The translations under genes and the position numbers were made by a program. From the NCBI GenBank assembly GCA_030407085.1, contig CM059584.1, positions 64,988,001 to 65,052,000 of the forward strand: 64,000 nucleotides of DNA, given 5' to 3'. Below are positions 24,780 through 36,969 of the stretch, piece by piece (the stretch's first letter is position 1; every line of letters begins with the position of its first letter). The notes below the pieces were generated by a model. It had not been told where the DNA came from. It saw only the letters and a list, made by a program, of their open reading frames with translations, and did no database searches. This DNA comes from Trichopria drosophilae (lineage: Eukaryota; Arthropoda; Insecta; Hymenoptera; Diapriidae).

Positions 24780-24964
24780 TTAGAGCTAGCGAAGTAATGA
24801 GTTTGGAATAATTCTGAAAATAGGAAATAATAAAAAAAAAAGATACAAATTTTGAATTCTACAGGTTAGAGAACCTGTGAAATTTACATGTGCCTCGGGA
24901 ATTTTGCGTTTTTATTATTTCCGAGATACAGAATCACTCCAAACTCACTCATTCGCTAGCCCTT
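24780..24964. repeat. hairpin-type repeat inside the P/THAP element
   Basis: GAGCTAGCGAAGTAATGAG with GTTTGGAATAATTCTG on the left is mirrored by CACTCCAAACTCACTCATTC and GCTAGCCC on the right, with about 80 bases between. It may be a nested MITE; no target duplication was established. Confidence 0.55.
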
Positions 24965-25847
24965 ATATTATTAAATATACCCTTACAAAATATTATGGAA
25001 AAATTATTCAAACCTAGAAATTGGAGCAAAGCTCCTCTCGCTTTCTAATCCGTTCGAGGGCCCTTAAACACTGAGAACTAATTATTAGAAGCGGCTTCGT
25101 AAAATCTGCTCAATTATCACTATATAAAGAGTGAATTCTCACTCCAAGAAATTTAGAGAGAGGATAAAGTAAATTTAGGCAGAAATTATTTATAATTAAT
25201 GAAGGTAAGTAAGAAATAAACAAACGACCAAATTCATTTATAAGTTGGGAAACTAATGAATATAAATTATTGCCGAAATAAAGAAATGGAATATACATGA
25301 GCTGCATGAATTAAGAAAACTGGAACGAATGAATGAATGAACGAATTAATAGTTAGATGCATTAAACTGAACAGTCGAAAAAACGACTTAATATAGGAAT
25401 AAATAAATGAATGGATAACGATTGTTAACTATAACACATGCAGAAAAAGGCGTTGTTTATCCCTTGCCAGAGATGAAAAGCTCCATTTTTCTGCCTTTAT
25501 TACATGAAATATCATATGCACCGCGGGGGCAGGGACTTAGAACAACTCGGACAATGTTGTCACCATTCATTTTCAGTTCATGGTGCAAAAATTGCAAAAA
25601 TGTACAAAAAAATTTAGTAACGATTTTTAACTTAAGAACAACGCCCAGTGCCCTCACCCCCCCATCTCTATGTATAATTTCATTCGACTAATTAATCTAC
25701 ATAGAAAACTGGAAACTGGTCATATTGCCATGTACAGTTGACCTTTTTTATTTATTTTTTCTTTCTGGGCGATATGCCATTAAGAAAGGTCGAAATTGGT
25801 ATCTGTAGATGTATATTTCACATAATAAATAGTAGTTTTTGTTACAG

Positions 25848-26013
25848 TGTGCGTAAACTGTTACTTCTACGCATTCTTTCATTTCATTTTACGCACTTTA
25901 CGCACACTTGTAACAAAAAATATTGTTCGGCATATGTGCGTAAATTATTTTTACGCACTTGTATCGAAAATTAGTCATTCAACACTAGGGTGTAAAGTTC
26001 AACTTTACGCACC
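25848..26013. promoter_or_regulatory. cluster of TTTACGCAC words upstream of the THAP gene
   Basis: About six copies of GTGCGTAAA or its complement (near 25,848, 25,889, 25,897, 25,938, 25,953 and 26,003) lie within 170 bp, 350-500 bp before the transposase start. A related TGCGCACTTGTATCGAAAAT occurs at 27,087, echoing TACGCACTTGTATCGAAAAT at 25,953. Repeated short sites near the promoter fit THAP/transposase binding sites, by analogy with the internal P-transposase sites; this is inference. Confidence 0.45.
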
Positions 26014-26088
26014 GTTTTTTATCATACGATTAGATAGTTTATATATTATGCGTACAATTCATTCACCATTTCTAGTAGGTCAAATAAT

Positions 26089-26232
26089 AGCACTTTCCAA
26101 TGGGAATTGCATTAAGATCAATATTAAAATTTGCCCTGGAACAGTTTCAGTGTATACTCAATCAGGGCAAATTTTAACATCGGTCTTATGGAAAAACTGT
26201 GAGCGAATGCAGTTGCCAATGGAAAGCGCTAT
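26089..26232. repeat. imperfect hairpin before the THAP exon
   Basis: GCACTTTCCAATGGGAATTG and AAATTTGCCCTG are mirrored by CAGGGCAAATTTTAACAT and CAGTTGCCAATGGAAAGCGC. The arms are about 50-60 bases with a short loop near 26,155. Confidence 0.7.
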
Positions 26233-26363
26233 AAGATGGAGCTGCCCGTCCGCTCGAGTACGTAAAATCGTATTTTACATACCAGAAATGGCCCGTAAAG
26301 TCGAATGTGACGCGTAATATGCAAAAATGATTATTTACTAATTTCAACCATTTTGTACAGATT

Positions 26364-29300
26364 ATGGATAAACAAAGATGTATTGTCCCTGGATGCGAGA
26401 GTGGCAGAACCGCATCACGTCACATTTTTCCAAAAAATGTGATTTTGGGATGTTTGTGGGTAAAGGCGGTTAGAAGCCCGCGCCTAATCGACCTACCTTA
26501 CGATGAAATTCGTACGGGAAAATTCAGAGTGTGCTTTCGACATTTTACGTCAAATGACTGGCTTCCAGACTATAAAAATCCAAAGTTGAGAGAAGGTGCG
26601 GTACCATCATTGTATCTGCCTTCAGAGGAAATATGACCAAAAGAGCATCCGGTCTTGGATGCAGTAGACATGCGACGCGATGAGTTGACGAGTTTTTTCC
26701 CTGTCGAATCAAGAATTGGGAACGAAATTTTTCAATCCGATTTGTCCTTCGAGAATGGCATGCTCCGCACTCATCCTGAAACAGTATTTAATTATTAGTC
26801 TATACCGTATTAATTTCACATATTAACCCGTGAATACATGAAACCTCTAAGTTTAACTTCTAATTTGAAGCAACATCAAACGTACGTACATTTGATGTTG
26901 CTTCAAACGTACGTACCCCACGGGAAAAAATTTTCCATAAAGCCAGGAAACCTTGGGGTATGTTGGTGGGTTTCCTTGTTTATAATATAATCTCATTTTG
27001 CCCACTCAGTTAGGAAAAATTTTGTTCGATACATATGTGAAAACGTTTTTTGAACGAACGACTCGCAGTCGTTGAAAAAAACTTTTGCGCACTTGTATCG
27101 AAAATAACTATTTTCAAACGACTATACAACATACCTTCGGTCAAGGATAACAAAGTGAACCTACTCTCTAACTATTTATTACATAAAAAATTATTACCAT
27201 TGTGTTAGGATGTTGAGGAAGCTCAGGCGAAAATAATTCTAGTCTCCGATAATATTCAACCGACGATTCTACCACTTAACGCATCGTCTGAAACACTTGT
27301 CTCCACTATATTATTACCCACAATGCAGATGTCTCCTCAACCTACGATTTTGCCTCCAATTACATCGTCTACGCTTCCATCTGCATTAATTGAATGGCCT
27401 GAGATAAATCCAAATAAAAGAAATACAGTCGAAATCCATGAAAAATTCCCAGCTCAAGTAATTTCATCGCAACTTTCTGAAAATATTTCATCCAATGACA
27501 ATAATGAAAAATTAAATTTGGACATCGCGAATCCTGGCACAGAAGTCGACCCACATATTCAGAGAGGGATTAAAAGGCCACATTGTAGTACGCAAGAACA
27601 ATGTTTAAAAAATAGAAACGTATCTGACAAAGAGAAAAATTTATTCAAAATCGCAAGTAGATTAAAGAAGACAAAGAAACAATAAATGGAAATTGAAAAG
27701 GTAAAATCTCAGCTTTTTTCAGATTAAAAAACAGATATTCTAGTTATTAAAAGAAAATTTTAAAAAAGTTGAATTCACGGACGAACATTTCTACTGCCGA
27801 AGTTCGCATTTCTAGCCAGTTTTTCTGTAAATTGAACTTGTTTATGAACTTCAGTCAAAATGGCATATCGATAGGTGATTTTGTTTCAAAATTCATGGCT
27901 TATTTTCTAGCATTTCTTAAATGCTTGATAACTATACTGCGTTTACAAATCTCCTGCAATGGTCATGAAATAGCTTCATTAACATTTCGATCAGCGATCA
28001 TCTAATCATTTAAACTGAAAAAAAGCTTAAAATTTAGAAAAATCATGAGAAACATTTAAAATTCTTCTTATCAGGTATGCAACTCGCTTAAAGGAGGCAA
28101 AAGAGGCATTCGAATCGAAACGCGTTAAAAATTTGGAAAAGCTCTCTAAATCTCAGCAAATATTCATCGATATGCAACTTCGAAACGTCAATTTTAAATC
28201 AAGGGGTTGTCGCTTTAGCATAGAGGAGAAGATTTTAGCATTATCCTTGTACAAGCGTTCACCAAGATGTTACCGATATTTGGCTCACCTATTCTTTTTA
28301 CCATCACCTGCCACCCTCCGTCAAGTTCTATCAAAAGTAAATTCAGATACAGGTGTAGATAATAATGTTATAAAACATTTACAGCAAAAGGCCAATGACA
28401 TGAATGATCTCGATAAAGTCTGCGTTCTTATGTGGGATGAAATGAACCTGATGCCCCATATACAATATGACGAGGCAAAGGATAAATTTATTGGATTTGA
28501 GGATTACGGTGACGAACGGGCACCTCACTTCGCTGATCACGTACTCGTCTTCATGGTACGAGGAATCCGAAAAGGGTGGAAAATTCCATTGGCCCACTAT
28601 TTTTGCGAAAGTTCGACGAGCGCACCACGCCTTGTACGACTCATTAAAAGTAATGTTTCGGCCATTAAAAATGCAGGACTAAATTTGGTTGCAACAATTT
28701 GTGACCAAGGATCAATAAACCAGTCAGCAATAAAAATTCTGCGTACAAGATATTCCGAAATATCTAATAAACCATTGGAAATGTGTAAGTTTACACTATT
28801 TATATAGCTATGCACCGACGCGCATATAATAACGACATAAATAATATAAAAATTGTATAAAATTAATTACATTATATCACATTACACAAATTACAGGCAT
28901 AGAGGTCGAAATTGCTGGTTGCTCAGTAGTAACTATATATGATCCACCGCATCTACTTAAAGGACTGAGAAATAATTTATTGACCAAAGATCTGGAAATT
29001 AATATATCACAGAAAAATTCTGAAAAAGAGCGACAATATGCGTCATGGTGTCACATAAAAAAGTCATATGAAATCGACGTCCATGAATGCACCATTCACA
29101 GGGCCATGCCTAAATTAACTGACCAGCACATAAAAATAGAAAAAATTAAAAAAATGAAAGTGAAACACGCTGCGCAAGTATTAAGCAGAACTGTTTCAGT
29201 TTTTATGCAATTGGCTGCTTTATGGAGTTCGGGTAAATTGAAAAATGTATAAATAAATAAATGAATGAATGAATGAATTAACAAATGAATGAACGAATGA

Positions 29301-31233
29301 ATAAATGAGGGAATGAACGAAAGAACATTTGAAAGAGTCAGGGAGTAAACGAATCAAAGAGTGAATTAATTAATGAATGAAGGAAGAAACGAATCAACGT
29401 AAGAACGAATGTACAAATGAACGTAGAAACGATTGACCTAATAATCGAATGAACGAACGAATGAAGGAATGAATACATGAATCAAGAAACGAACGGATGA
29501 ACGAATGAACGAATGAGGGAATCAGGAAGTGAACAAATGAAGGAACGAAAGAAGGAACGAATAAATTAATCAAGAAACGAATGGACGAATGAATGAACGA
29601 ATGCAGGAATGACCGAAGAAACGAATAAATGAATCAAGGAACGAACGAATGAAGGACTGAAAGAATGAAGAAAATAATGTACGATTGAAGTAATGACCGA
29701 AAAAACGAATGAACGAATGAATGAACTAAGAAAAGAATGTACGAATGAAGGAATGACCGAAGGAACGAATGAATGAACGAAGAAAAGAATGAACGACTGA
29801 AGGAATGCTCGAAGTAATGAATGAACGAATGAGCGAATCAGGGAATGAACAAATGAAGGGATGAACGAAGGAACGAATAAATGAATCAAGGAACGAACGG
29901 ATGAAGGACTGAAAGAATGAAGAAAATAATGTACGATAGAAGTAATGACCGAAAAAACGAATAAAGGAATGAACAAACTAAGAAAAGAGTGTACGAATGA
30001 AGGAATGACCGAAGGAACGAATGAACGAATGAACGAACGAAGAAAAGAATGAACGTATCAAGGAATGAATTAATAATAGAAGAAACGAATGAATGAATTA
30101 ATTAATGTACGAAGGAACGAATGAACAAATGGTCGAATTAAAGAATGAACGAATATTCAATTAATAAACTAATTTCACTGTATAGATAGTTCAAAGGCAA
30201 TATCGAAGAATATGAGCTTGCCAAAGGAAGCTGAAAATACTTCAAACGTGTGCAGCTTCTTTAATGACTTATTTGATTCGGTCAATGCAACCAGTGTGTC
30301 CTCCGAGGGTAATCCACCTTTGCGAGTTGCAGTTTCAAAAAATAGTCAACATTTAAAATTTTGGAAAGAAGCTGCCAGAAAGTTAAATTCAATGCGTTAT
30401 GTGAATCGACACACGAAAAAATATACTCCTCCTGTTCCATCGTTAGTTAATTGGAAACATACTCTTGAAGCTTTTACAAAATTATGGGAAAACTTACAAG
30501 TACTCGGTTTTAAATTTTTGAAAATGCGTTATATAAATCAAGATCCCTTGGAAAATTGTTTGGTGCTATTCTTAGTCACGGACAACGATACGTTTCTCCA
30601 AGTGCTTGGCAATTTGATGGGCTGTATAAAACATTATTATTAAATAATATATCATCCTCCCATTCAATTGGAGCTAATTGTGAAAAAGACAGTGGAGAAT
30701 TCATTTTAGATTTTAAAAATTTCATTGACGTGTCAACTGATCCTGCTAAAATGTCAGAGGATTGGTTGGAAATAAGAGAAACACCCGCCAACCAGTTAGA
30801 AGATAATACATCCATGGCTAAAGGAACGCGATTATACGTGGCAGGATGGATGGCCCGTAAAGTTTTAAAAACTGTCAAACAGTCGCATGATTGTGATTTA
30901 TGCCGAAACAGTTTTCTAACCAGCAACACACGTGATCCCACATATATACTTATAAAGTCCAAAGAGTACGATCCATCAAAAACTACCCTTTCCTATGCAC
31001 ATATGGATTTTTTTGAAGAATACGCGAAAGCAGAGAAATTTTTACGAAGAACAATTTCAAGTGTATGCCATAAGACTAAATTGGCTGCACGACTTAGATT
31101 TGCCTTAAGACGAAGGTTACATTTTGAATGGATTCGCTGTAAAAAACACAGGGGAGTCATCACCACTCATTTTTTGCACATTATGGTTCGCACCTTTTTG
31201 CATCACTGGAGTAGTTTAATAATTGAATTATGA
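26364..31233 (+). pseudogene. P/THAP9-like transposase gene, spliced, lightly damaged
   Basis: Exon 1 (26,364-26,633) follows an acceptor TGTACAG and encodes a THAP zinc finger: CIVPGC, LWVKAV, CFRHF and the AVPSL box; it meets TGA at 26,634. A middle exon opens at 27,209 after TTAG and runs to TAA at 27,683. Exon 28,075-28,784 carries the catalytic core with LMWDEM and ICDQGS (first and second Asp). Exon 28,897-29,232 carries DPPHLLKGLRN of the GTP-binding insertion. Exon 30,186-31,233 carries SGDSSKA, FDSVN and QDPLEN with the third acidic residue, then FGAILSHG in a shifted frame, AGWMARK and a Cys pair (CDLC). Splice phases agree across the last three exons. One base is missing at about 30,556, inside the QDPLENxFG motif. 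The join 27,700 to 28,075 is unresolved. The damage looks recent. Confidence 0.9.
29248..30170 (+). repeat. GAAT/GAAC tetranucleotide array filling a transposase intron
   Basis: Degenerate GAAT, GAAC, GAAG and GACC units cover nearly all of the intron 29,233-30,185. A longer unit, with GAAGGACTGAAAGAATGAAG and GTAATGACCGAAAAAACGAA, is seen near 29,650 and again near 29,902, a period of about 252 bp. Confidence 0.92.
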
Positions 31234-31669
31234 CTGGTCGGGATATACGAACGAGAGCGACTTGCGATGTCATGAAACAGGCTATAAAGAAATACGGACA
31301 GACGAAAAGCCGGAATAGTAAACAAAAAAGTAAATAATGTAAATAAATTAATTTGATAAAAAGTTGCAATAGCAACATCGCTTGCATGAGTTACGTGTGT
31401 GGTAATACCTTCACGAACAGATGTTATGAAAGTTTGCAAGAGCTTTGAAACAATGTTGTCCTTTACAGTCTAATTTTACCAAAGTTTACAAGCGTTATGT
31501 TTAAAAGCCAGTGTTATCGATGTTTAACAGATGTGTTAAAAGAGCGATACTTTGAGGAACTTATGTTACACATTTTAATTCAATATTTAATATATTAAAC
31601 ACTTATAATATATAATTTAATTTAAGTAAATTACTAGCTGACCAAAACTGATCAGGTGGAAAATAACGG

Positions 31670-32985
31670 AATGGACGAATAAAGAGACAAATGAACGAAT
31701 TAACGAATTAATTAATTAATGAATGAGCGATTCAGGGAATTAACGAATGAGCGAATGACGAAAGAATGAAGGTATGAACGAATGAACGAATGAACAAAAG
31801 AACAAAAGAACGTACGAAAGAATTAGCGAATGACCGACGAATTAATGAATGAGCGAATCTGGGAATGACCGAATGCAGGAACTACGGGACAAATGAACGA
31901 AAGAACGAACAAAGAAACGAACGAAAAAAGGTAATGAAATAATAAATAAATAGAAACGAACAGATGAATGAACAAAGAAACGAACGCATGAATATAGGAA
32001 GGCATGAACGTATATATGAGCGAATCAGGAAATGAACGAACGAATGAAAACGAATACCCGAAGGAATAAACGAATACCCGCATGGATGAATTAAGTGGTG
32101 GGCGAAAGAAATAACGAAGGAAGGAACGAACGCTTGAGCAGGTGAAGGAATGAAGGAATGGTTGAATAATGAAGGAATGAACGAATGAATGAACGAAAGA
32201 ACGAATGCATGAACGAATGAAATCATGGACGAATACATTAACGTATCAGGGAATTGATAAATAAACAAATGAGCGAAGTAGGGAATATGACCGAATGTAG
32301 GAAGAAAGGGGCGAATGAACGAAAGAATGAACGAATAAATCAATATAACTGAACGAATGAACGAACGAAGGAACGAACGTATGGATGAAGGAAGACATGA
32401 ACGAATAAATGATTGAATCAGGGAATTAATGAACGAACGAATGAACGAACGAATGAACGAAAGAATGAACGAACGAATTAACGAATGATCGAATCGACGA
32501 ATGAATGCATGAGCGAATCTGGGAATGACCGAACGCACGGACGATGGGAGTAATGAACGAAAGAACGAACGAATCATGTAGTGAAAGAATAATACATATA
32601 AATGAACGAATGAATGAACAAAGGAACGAACGCATGAATACAGGAAGGCAGGAACGTATGTATGAGCGAATCAGGGAATGAACGAACGAACACATGAGTC
32701 AATGAAGGCATGAACGAATTCATTAACGTATCGGGGAATGGATGAATAACCGAATAAGCGAATTAGGGAATGTCCGAATGGAGGGACAAAGGGACGAAAA
32801 TGAATGAACGAAAGAATGAACAAAAGAACGAACGAATCAAGTGATGAACGAATAAATAAATATAAATGAACGAATGAACGTACGAAGGAACGAACGCATG
32901 AATAATGGAAAACACGAAAGAATGAATTAGCAAATCAGGGAACGAACGGATGAACGAACCTATGATGGAATGAACAAATTATGAG
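31670..32985 (+). repeat. second GAAT/GAAC array, 3' of the transposase gene
   Basis: It has the same tetranucleotide composition as the intron array. Landmarks such as GCGAATC-GGGAATGACCGAA recur near 31,855, 32,275, 32,515 and 32,758, and GAATCAGGGAATGAACGAACG near 32,020, 32,410, 32,668 and 32,932, giving a higher-order spacing of mostly 240-265 bp. Long minus-strand open frames here (up to 231 codons) are products of stop-free tetranucleotides. Confidence 0.92.
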
Positions 32986-34203
32986 AGGGTGCAACATATA
33001 TAAAGGTAAGAAATTTAATTTTTAATAATCCTTTCTAAATAAATATTAACTTATTGTACGCGTGCAATATTGGTGTTTTTTTCAGAGCATTTAAGAAAAC
33101 AATATTTCGCATTCCATCCATCCATGATTTTATTGCTTCGTCGGCTGGAACTACGTCGCCTCTTTCTACAAGAAGTTGTAGGATATGGATTTAATACGAA
33201 TGTATGGAAAAATAGGTAAAAGATGTAGATTTGTTCAACCGAGTATGACTTTACATGATCCAGTTCTGCCGAAGACTTTATCCAGGAAAATGTATTCAGT
33301 CTTATGTTGACAATGACATTTAATTATGTTACATGCGTTGTACTTTCCAGCTGATGTTATCTGCTTTTTGAAGAAAACTTATTCCTACAACGCTAACCAG
33401 TTCCCTGGATTTTAAGAATTTCGCCTCCAAACGCACCGTCAATATTATTTTCTTTAAGGACTCCATCGACAAAACGCTAGTTTTTTTAAAATATGTTAAA
33501 GATATGTTTATGTACTTACTTTATTGGCAAAAAACAAATGTCAACATGTATCAATGTCGACGTGACAAAAATATGCCCACTGACAAGATGCTTATTGTAT
33601 TAAGCAACTGAGAAAAAAATATCTTCAATGTTGTATACATATATGTATCCATATTTCTAATTTTCTAAATAAATTGTAAAATTGTAACCTTATATAGCGT
33701 TTTGGATTTAAATTATTGCAAATATGCGTTACAAACGGGCGACTCGCTATATTCCTGTTAAAGGTTAAAGGAAATAGAAGAACAAGAATACTATAACGTA
33801 TTGTATTTTTCATAAACTTTCCTAAAATCACACCATAATAAAAAATTTTTTATTAAACTCATCATTAGTAATTATTTGAGCAGATTTTGGCAGAAAAATC
33901 TGCAAAAGTCATTTATACGAATGAAATTCTATTCATAGATATGGGATATGTAAATAACAATGTATTCAATCTATATCTATAGCATGTATAGGCTATTAAT
34001 CGGTAGTGACACGAACCGACTGGTGATGGCGCTACGATCGAAACAAATTCAGTAGCGTCTCTTCATTTTCACGTAGAGTCATCAATCTATTTATTTTTCA
34101 TCTGTGGATTTTGTGGCACGGATTTTATTTGCAATTTTCTGATTTTCTGTGTCGACATCATAAGCCTTTAATATAAAGCCCCCTCTCGACGTAGACAATA
34201 GTA

Positions 34204-36965
34204 CACGGTGAGCTTCGATTGAGTTCAACCTAAAGTCCCCAAACTTCGCGGTTTTTTGTAGGCATCTTTTTTTATTTGTCTCATGATTATTTTAAGCCAT
34301 AAATGAAAATAATCGCGGGAGGGAAACCCAAAATGTCTTGATTTTTCGTATTTTTTTAAAGGTTATTGCAAATATTTTCATCCTAATAACGTTTAGATCT
34401 AGTTTTTTTACACGAACGTTTATATTTTGGCTCTAGAAAGACAATCCCGAAATGGTTTGAATCTCGAAATATTTACGAAAATAGGCAAAAAAAGTCGTTT
34501 TTATTGGTTTTTTGTAAATATAATTTTTTTCTAGGCATTCTGCGACAAAATAGCTCAAGGACAAATTAAAGTACACACAATTATCTGTAAAACTGAAAAG
34601 AAAAGATTGCTGTATCTCATTTCGTTGCAAAGTTAGAGTCCTTTGAAGTTACACTCCAAAGAAAGTAATCAGTAGAATGTGCCTCAACTTTCACATATTG
34701 TCGATTAACTTTGTTAATAAATGTCCATTGAAAAATCTGAGAAAACAAGTTCGAGTAGACGTATTTCTGAATAATTCTTAAAAAAATAAATTTTTCTATC
34801 TATTATAGTTTATGAGTTAGAAAGGCTTGAAGTACACAGGTTTTAAGTATATTTATTCGACGCTCACCGCACGTTGCAACCCTTTGAAGAATACAGTTTT
34901 CTTTCCGTGGAAACCAGCTGAAATCTGTTACTCGGTGGTTTTTGGGGTCGCTGATTACAAATCTGACCTCAGATATTCATAATGTAAAATGGTGGATTCA
35001 AAATGGCCGACAAAAATATAAAATGTTACTCCGGGAAAAAATGGATTATATATAATTATATACAATTTTTGATACAATTAGATCCAATTATATATAGTAA
35101 TATATAATTATATATGTTTATATACGATTATATACAATTAAATACAATTTTTGATACAATTAGATCCAATTATATATAATTATATATAAGTATATATGGA
35201 TTTTGGCCGTATATAATTATATACAAAGCCGTCAATTATATACAATTATATATGCTAATATATAATTATATATGTTTATATACGATTATATATAATTATA
35301 TACGGCCAAAATCCATATATAATTATATATAATTATATATAATTGGATCTAATTGTATCAAAAATTGTATATAATTATGTATAATCATATATAAACATAT
35401 ATAATTATATATTATTATATATAATTGCATCTAAATTCATATATAATTATATATAATCCATTTTTTCCCGGGTGGGGCTTTATAAGGTCGCAGATTAAGA
35501 ATCTTACCTCAAATTTCCAAAATTTACAATGGTGGATCCAATATGGCGGACTGAAATGTAAAAACTTAATTGATCGAGACGAAACTGGATACTCGGAGCT
35601 TTTCAAGGACGGAGATTAAGAATCGAGGCTTACGCAACAAGATTGAGAAGAGCGCTTTGCGAGTATAACAGTCTCCATTGGTTTTAAATGTACATAAAAT
35701 ATAGAATAAATGAGGTTTTCTTATTTAATTTCAGTTATATTATTTCAGCAACTAAACAAAATATTTCTATAGTCAAAAAGTAAACATTTAAAAAATTATT
35801 CGTTAAAATCTACATTGATTATTATGAAGATAATTTTTTTTATTTGAGTATTTATTTTAAATATTGTTATTCATTTAATAAAGATTGTCTTATTTATTAC
35901 AAAATTTCGTATTGTAATCAACAGTACGATGGTTGGTAAGCTTTCAGATTGATTAAACATCGAGAATAAATTTTAAAATTGAACCAAAAAGTTGAAGTTT
36001 CATCTCGGTTAAGTGATTTTAAAGAATTTTACTCTCCATATTGGATCCGCCATTTTGAATTTTGAAAACCTAAGTTCAGATTCTTAATCTGTGACCTTGA
36101 AAATCCCCGAGTACGTAGTTTCACCTTGATCAAACAGGTTTTTAGATTTCAGTCCGCCATATTGTATCATGAAAATCTGAGTGCAGATTCGTAATCAGCG
36201 ACCCCAAAAACCCCCGGGTTTCTTCAGGAACAGATTCCAGCTGGTTTCCACGGAAAGAAAACTGTATTCTTCAAAGGGTTGTAACATGCGGTGGGCGTCG
36301 AATAAATATACTTAAAACCTGTGTACTTCAAGTCTTTCTAACTCATAAACTATAATAGATAGAAAAATTTCTTTTTTTAAGAATTGTTCAGAAATACGTC
36401 TACTCGAACTTGTTTTTTCAGCTTTTTCAATTGACATTTATTAACAAAGTTAATCGACAATATGTGAAAGTTGAGGCACATTCTACTGAATACTTTCTTT
36501 GGAGTGTAACTTCAAAGGACTCTAACTTTACAACGAAATGAGATACCGCAATCTTTTTTTTTTCAGTTTTACAGATAATTGTGTGTACTTTATTTGTCCA
36601 TGAGCTATTTTGTCGCAGAATGCCTAGAAAAAAATTATATTCACAAAAAACCAATAAAAACGACTTTTTTGCCTATTTTCGAAAATATGTCAAGTTTAAA
36701 ACTATAAAAGTATTCAATCCATTTTGGGATTATCTTTCTAGAGCCAAAATATAAACGTTCGTGTAAAAAAACTGGATCTAAATGGGATGAAAATATTTGC
36801 AATAACCTTTAAAAAAATACGAAAAATGAACATATTTTGGGTTTCCCTCCGGCGATTATTTTCATTTATGGCTTAAAATAATCGCGAGACAAATAAAAAA
36901 AGATGCCTACAAAAAACCGCGAAGTTGGAGGACTTTTGGGTTGAACTCATTCGAAGCTCACCGTG
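34204..36965. repeat. foldback element C with CACGGTGAGC ends, left copy
   Basis: Both ends read CACGGTGAGCTTCGA inward and are flanked by the 4-bp direct repeat AGTA (34,200-34,203; 36,966-36,969). The arms are over 1 kb, meeting near 35,600. The inner part consists of repeated modules with ATGGCGGA, GATTACGAATCTGA and TTTTTGGGGTCGCTGATTAC words. No protein is recognisable. The right copy is 51,999-54,341. This copy is longer because it carries an AT-rich hairpin at 35,031-35,471. Confidence 0.85.
35031..35471. repeat. AT-rich palindromic insertion inside element C, left arm only
   Basis: The ends CCGGGAAAAAATGGATTATA and the inverse TATAATCCATTTTTTCCCGG enclose about 400 bases of TATAATTATATA units that fold back on themselves around 35,250. 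The right arm at 53,485-53,515 has instead about 25 bases of ordinary element C sequence, so insertion came with a small deletion. Confidence 0.85.
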
Positions 36966-36969
36966 AGTA

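Larger units (their letters stand above)
24031..34106 (+). mobile_element. P/THAP-family DNA transposon, 10,076 bp, left arm only
   Basis: The element is bounded by an exact 8-bp direct repeat GATTTTGT (24,023-24,030 and 34,107-34,114), the target-duplication length of P elements. The right arm keeps the unfilled site as one ACAAAATC at 54,431-54,438 with matching flanks. The ends read CACGGTACGTCAACTG and, inverted, CACAGATGAAAAATAA. Terminal similarity is weak, but ACTCTACGT and GCGCCATC recur inverted within about 85 bases of both ends. It carries a spliced THAP-type transposase gene and two tetranucleotide arrays. Non-coding parts (24,171-25,840 and 33,000-34,100) hold no other recognised gene. 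Confidence 0.9.

Noticed and set aside
25847..26317. 156-residue plus-strand frame upstream of the THAP exon
   Set aside because: It runs through the TTTACGCAC cluster and a hairpin, has no domain, and lacks any link by phase to the THAP exon.
29566..29976. 136-residue minus-strand open frame
   Set aside because: The same tetranucleotide artefact, inside a transposase intron.
31882..32577. 231-residue minus-strand open frame, rich in Phe/Ile/Arg/Ser/His
   Set aside because: It is a translation of GAAT/GAAC tetranucleotides that lack stops; no start context, no domain, and similar frames occur across both arrays.
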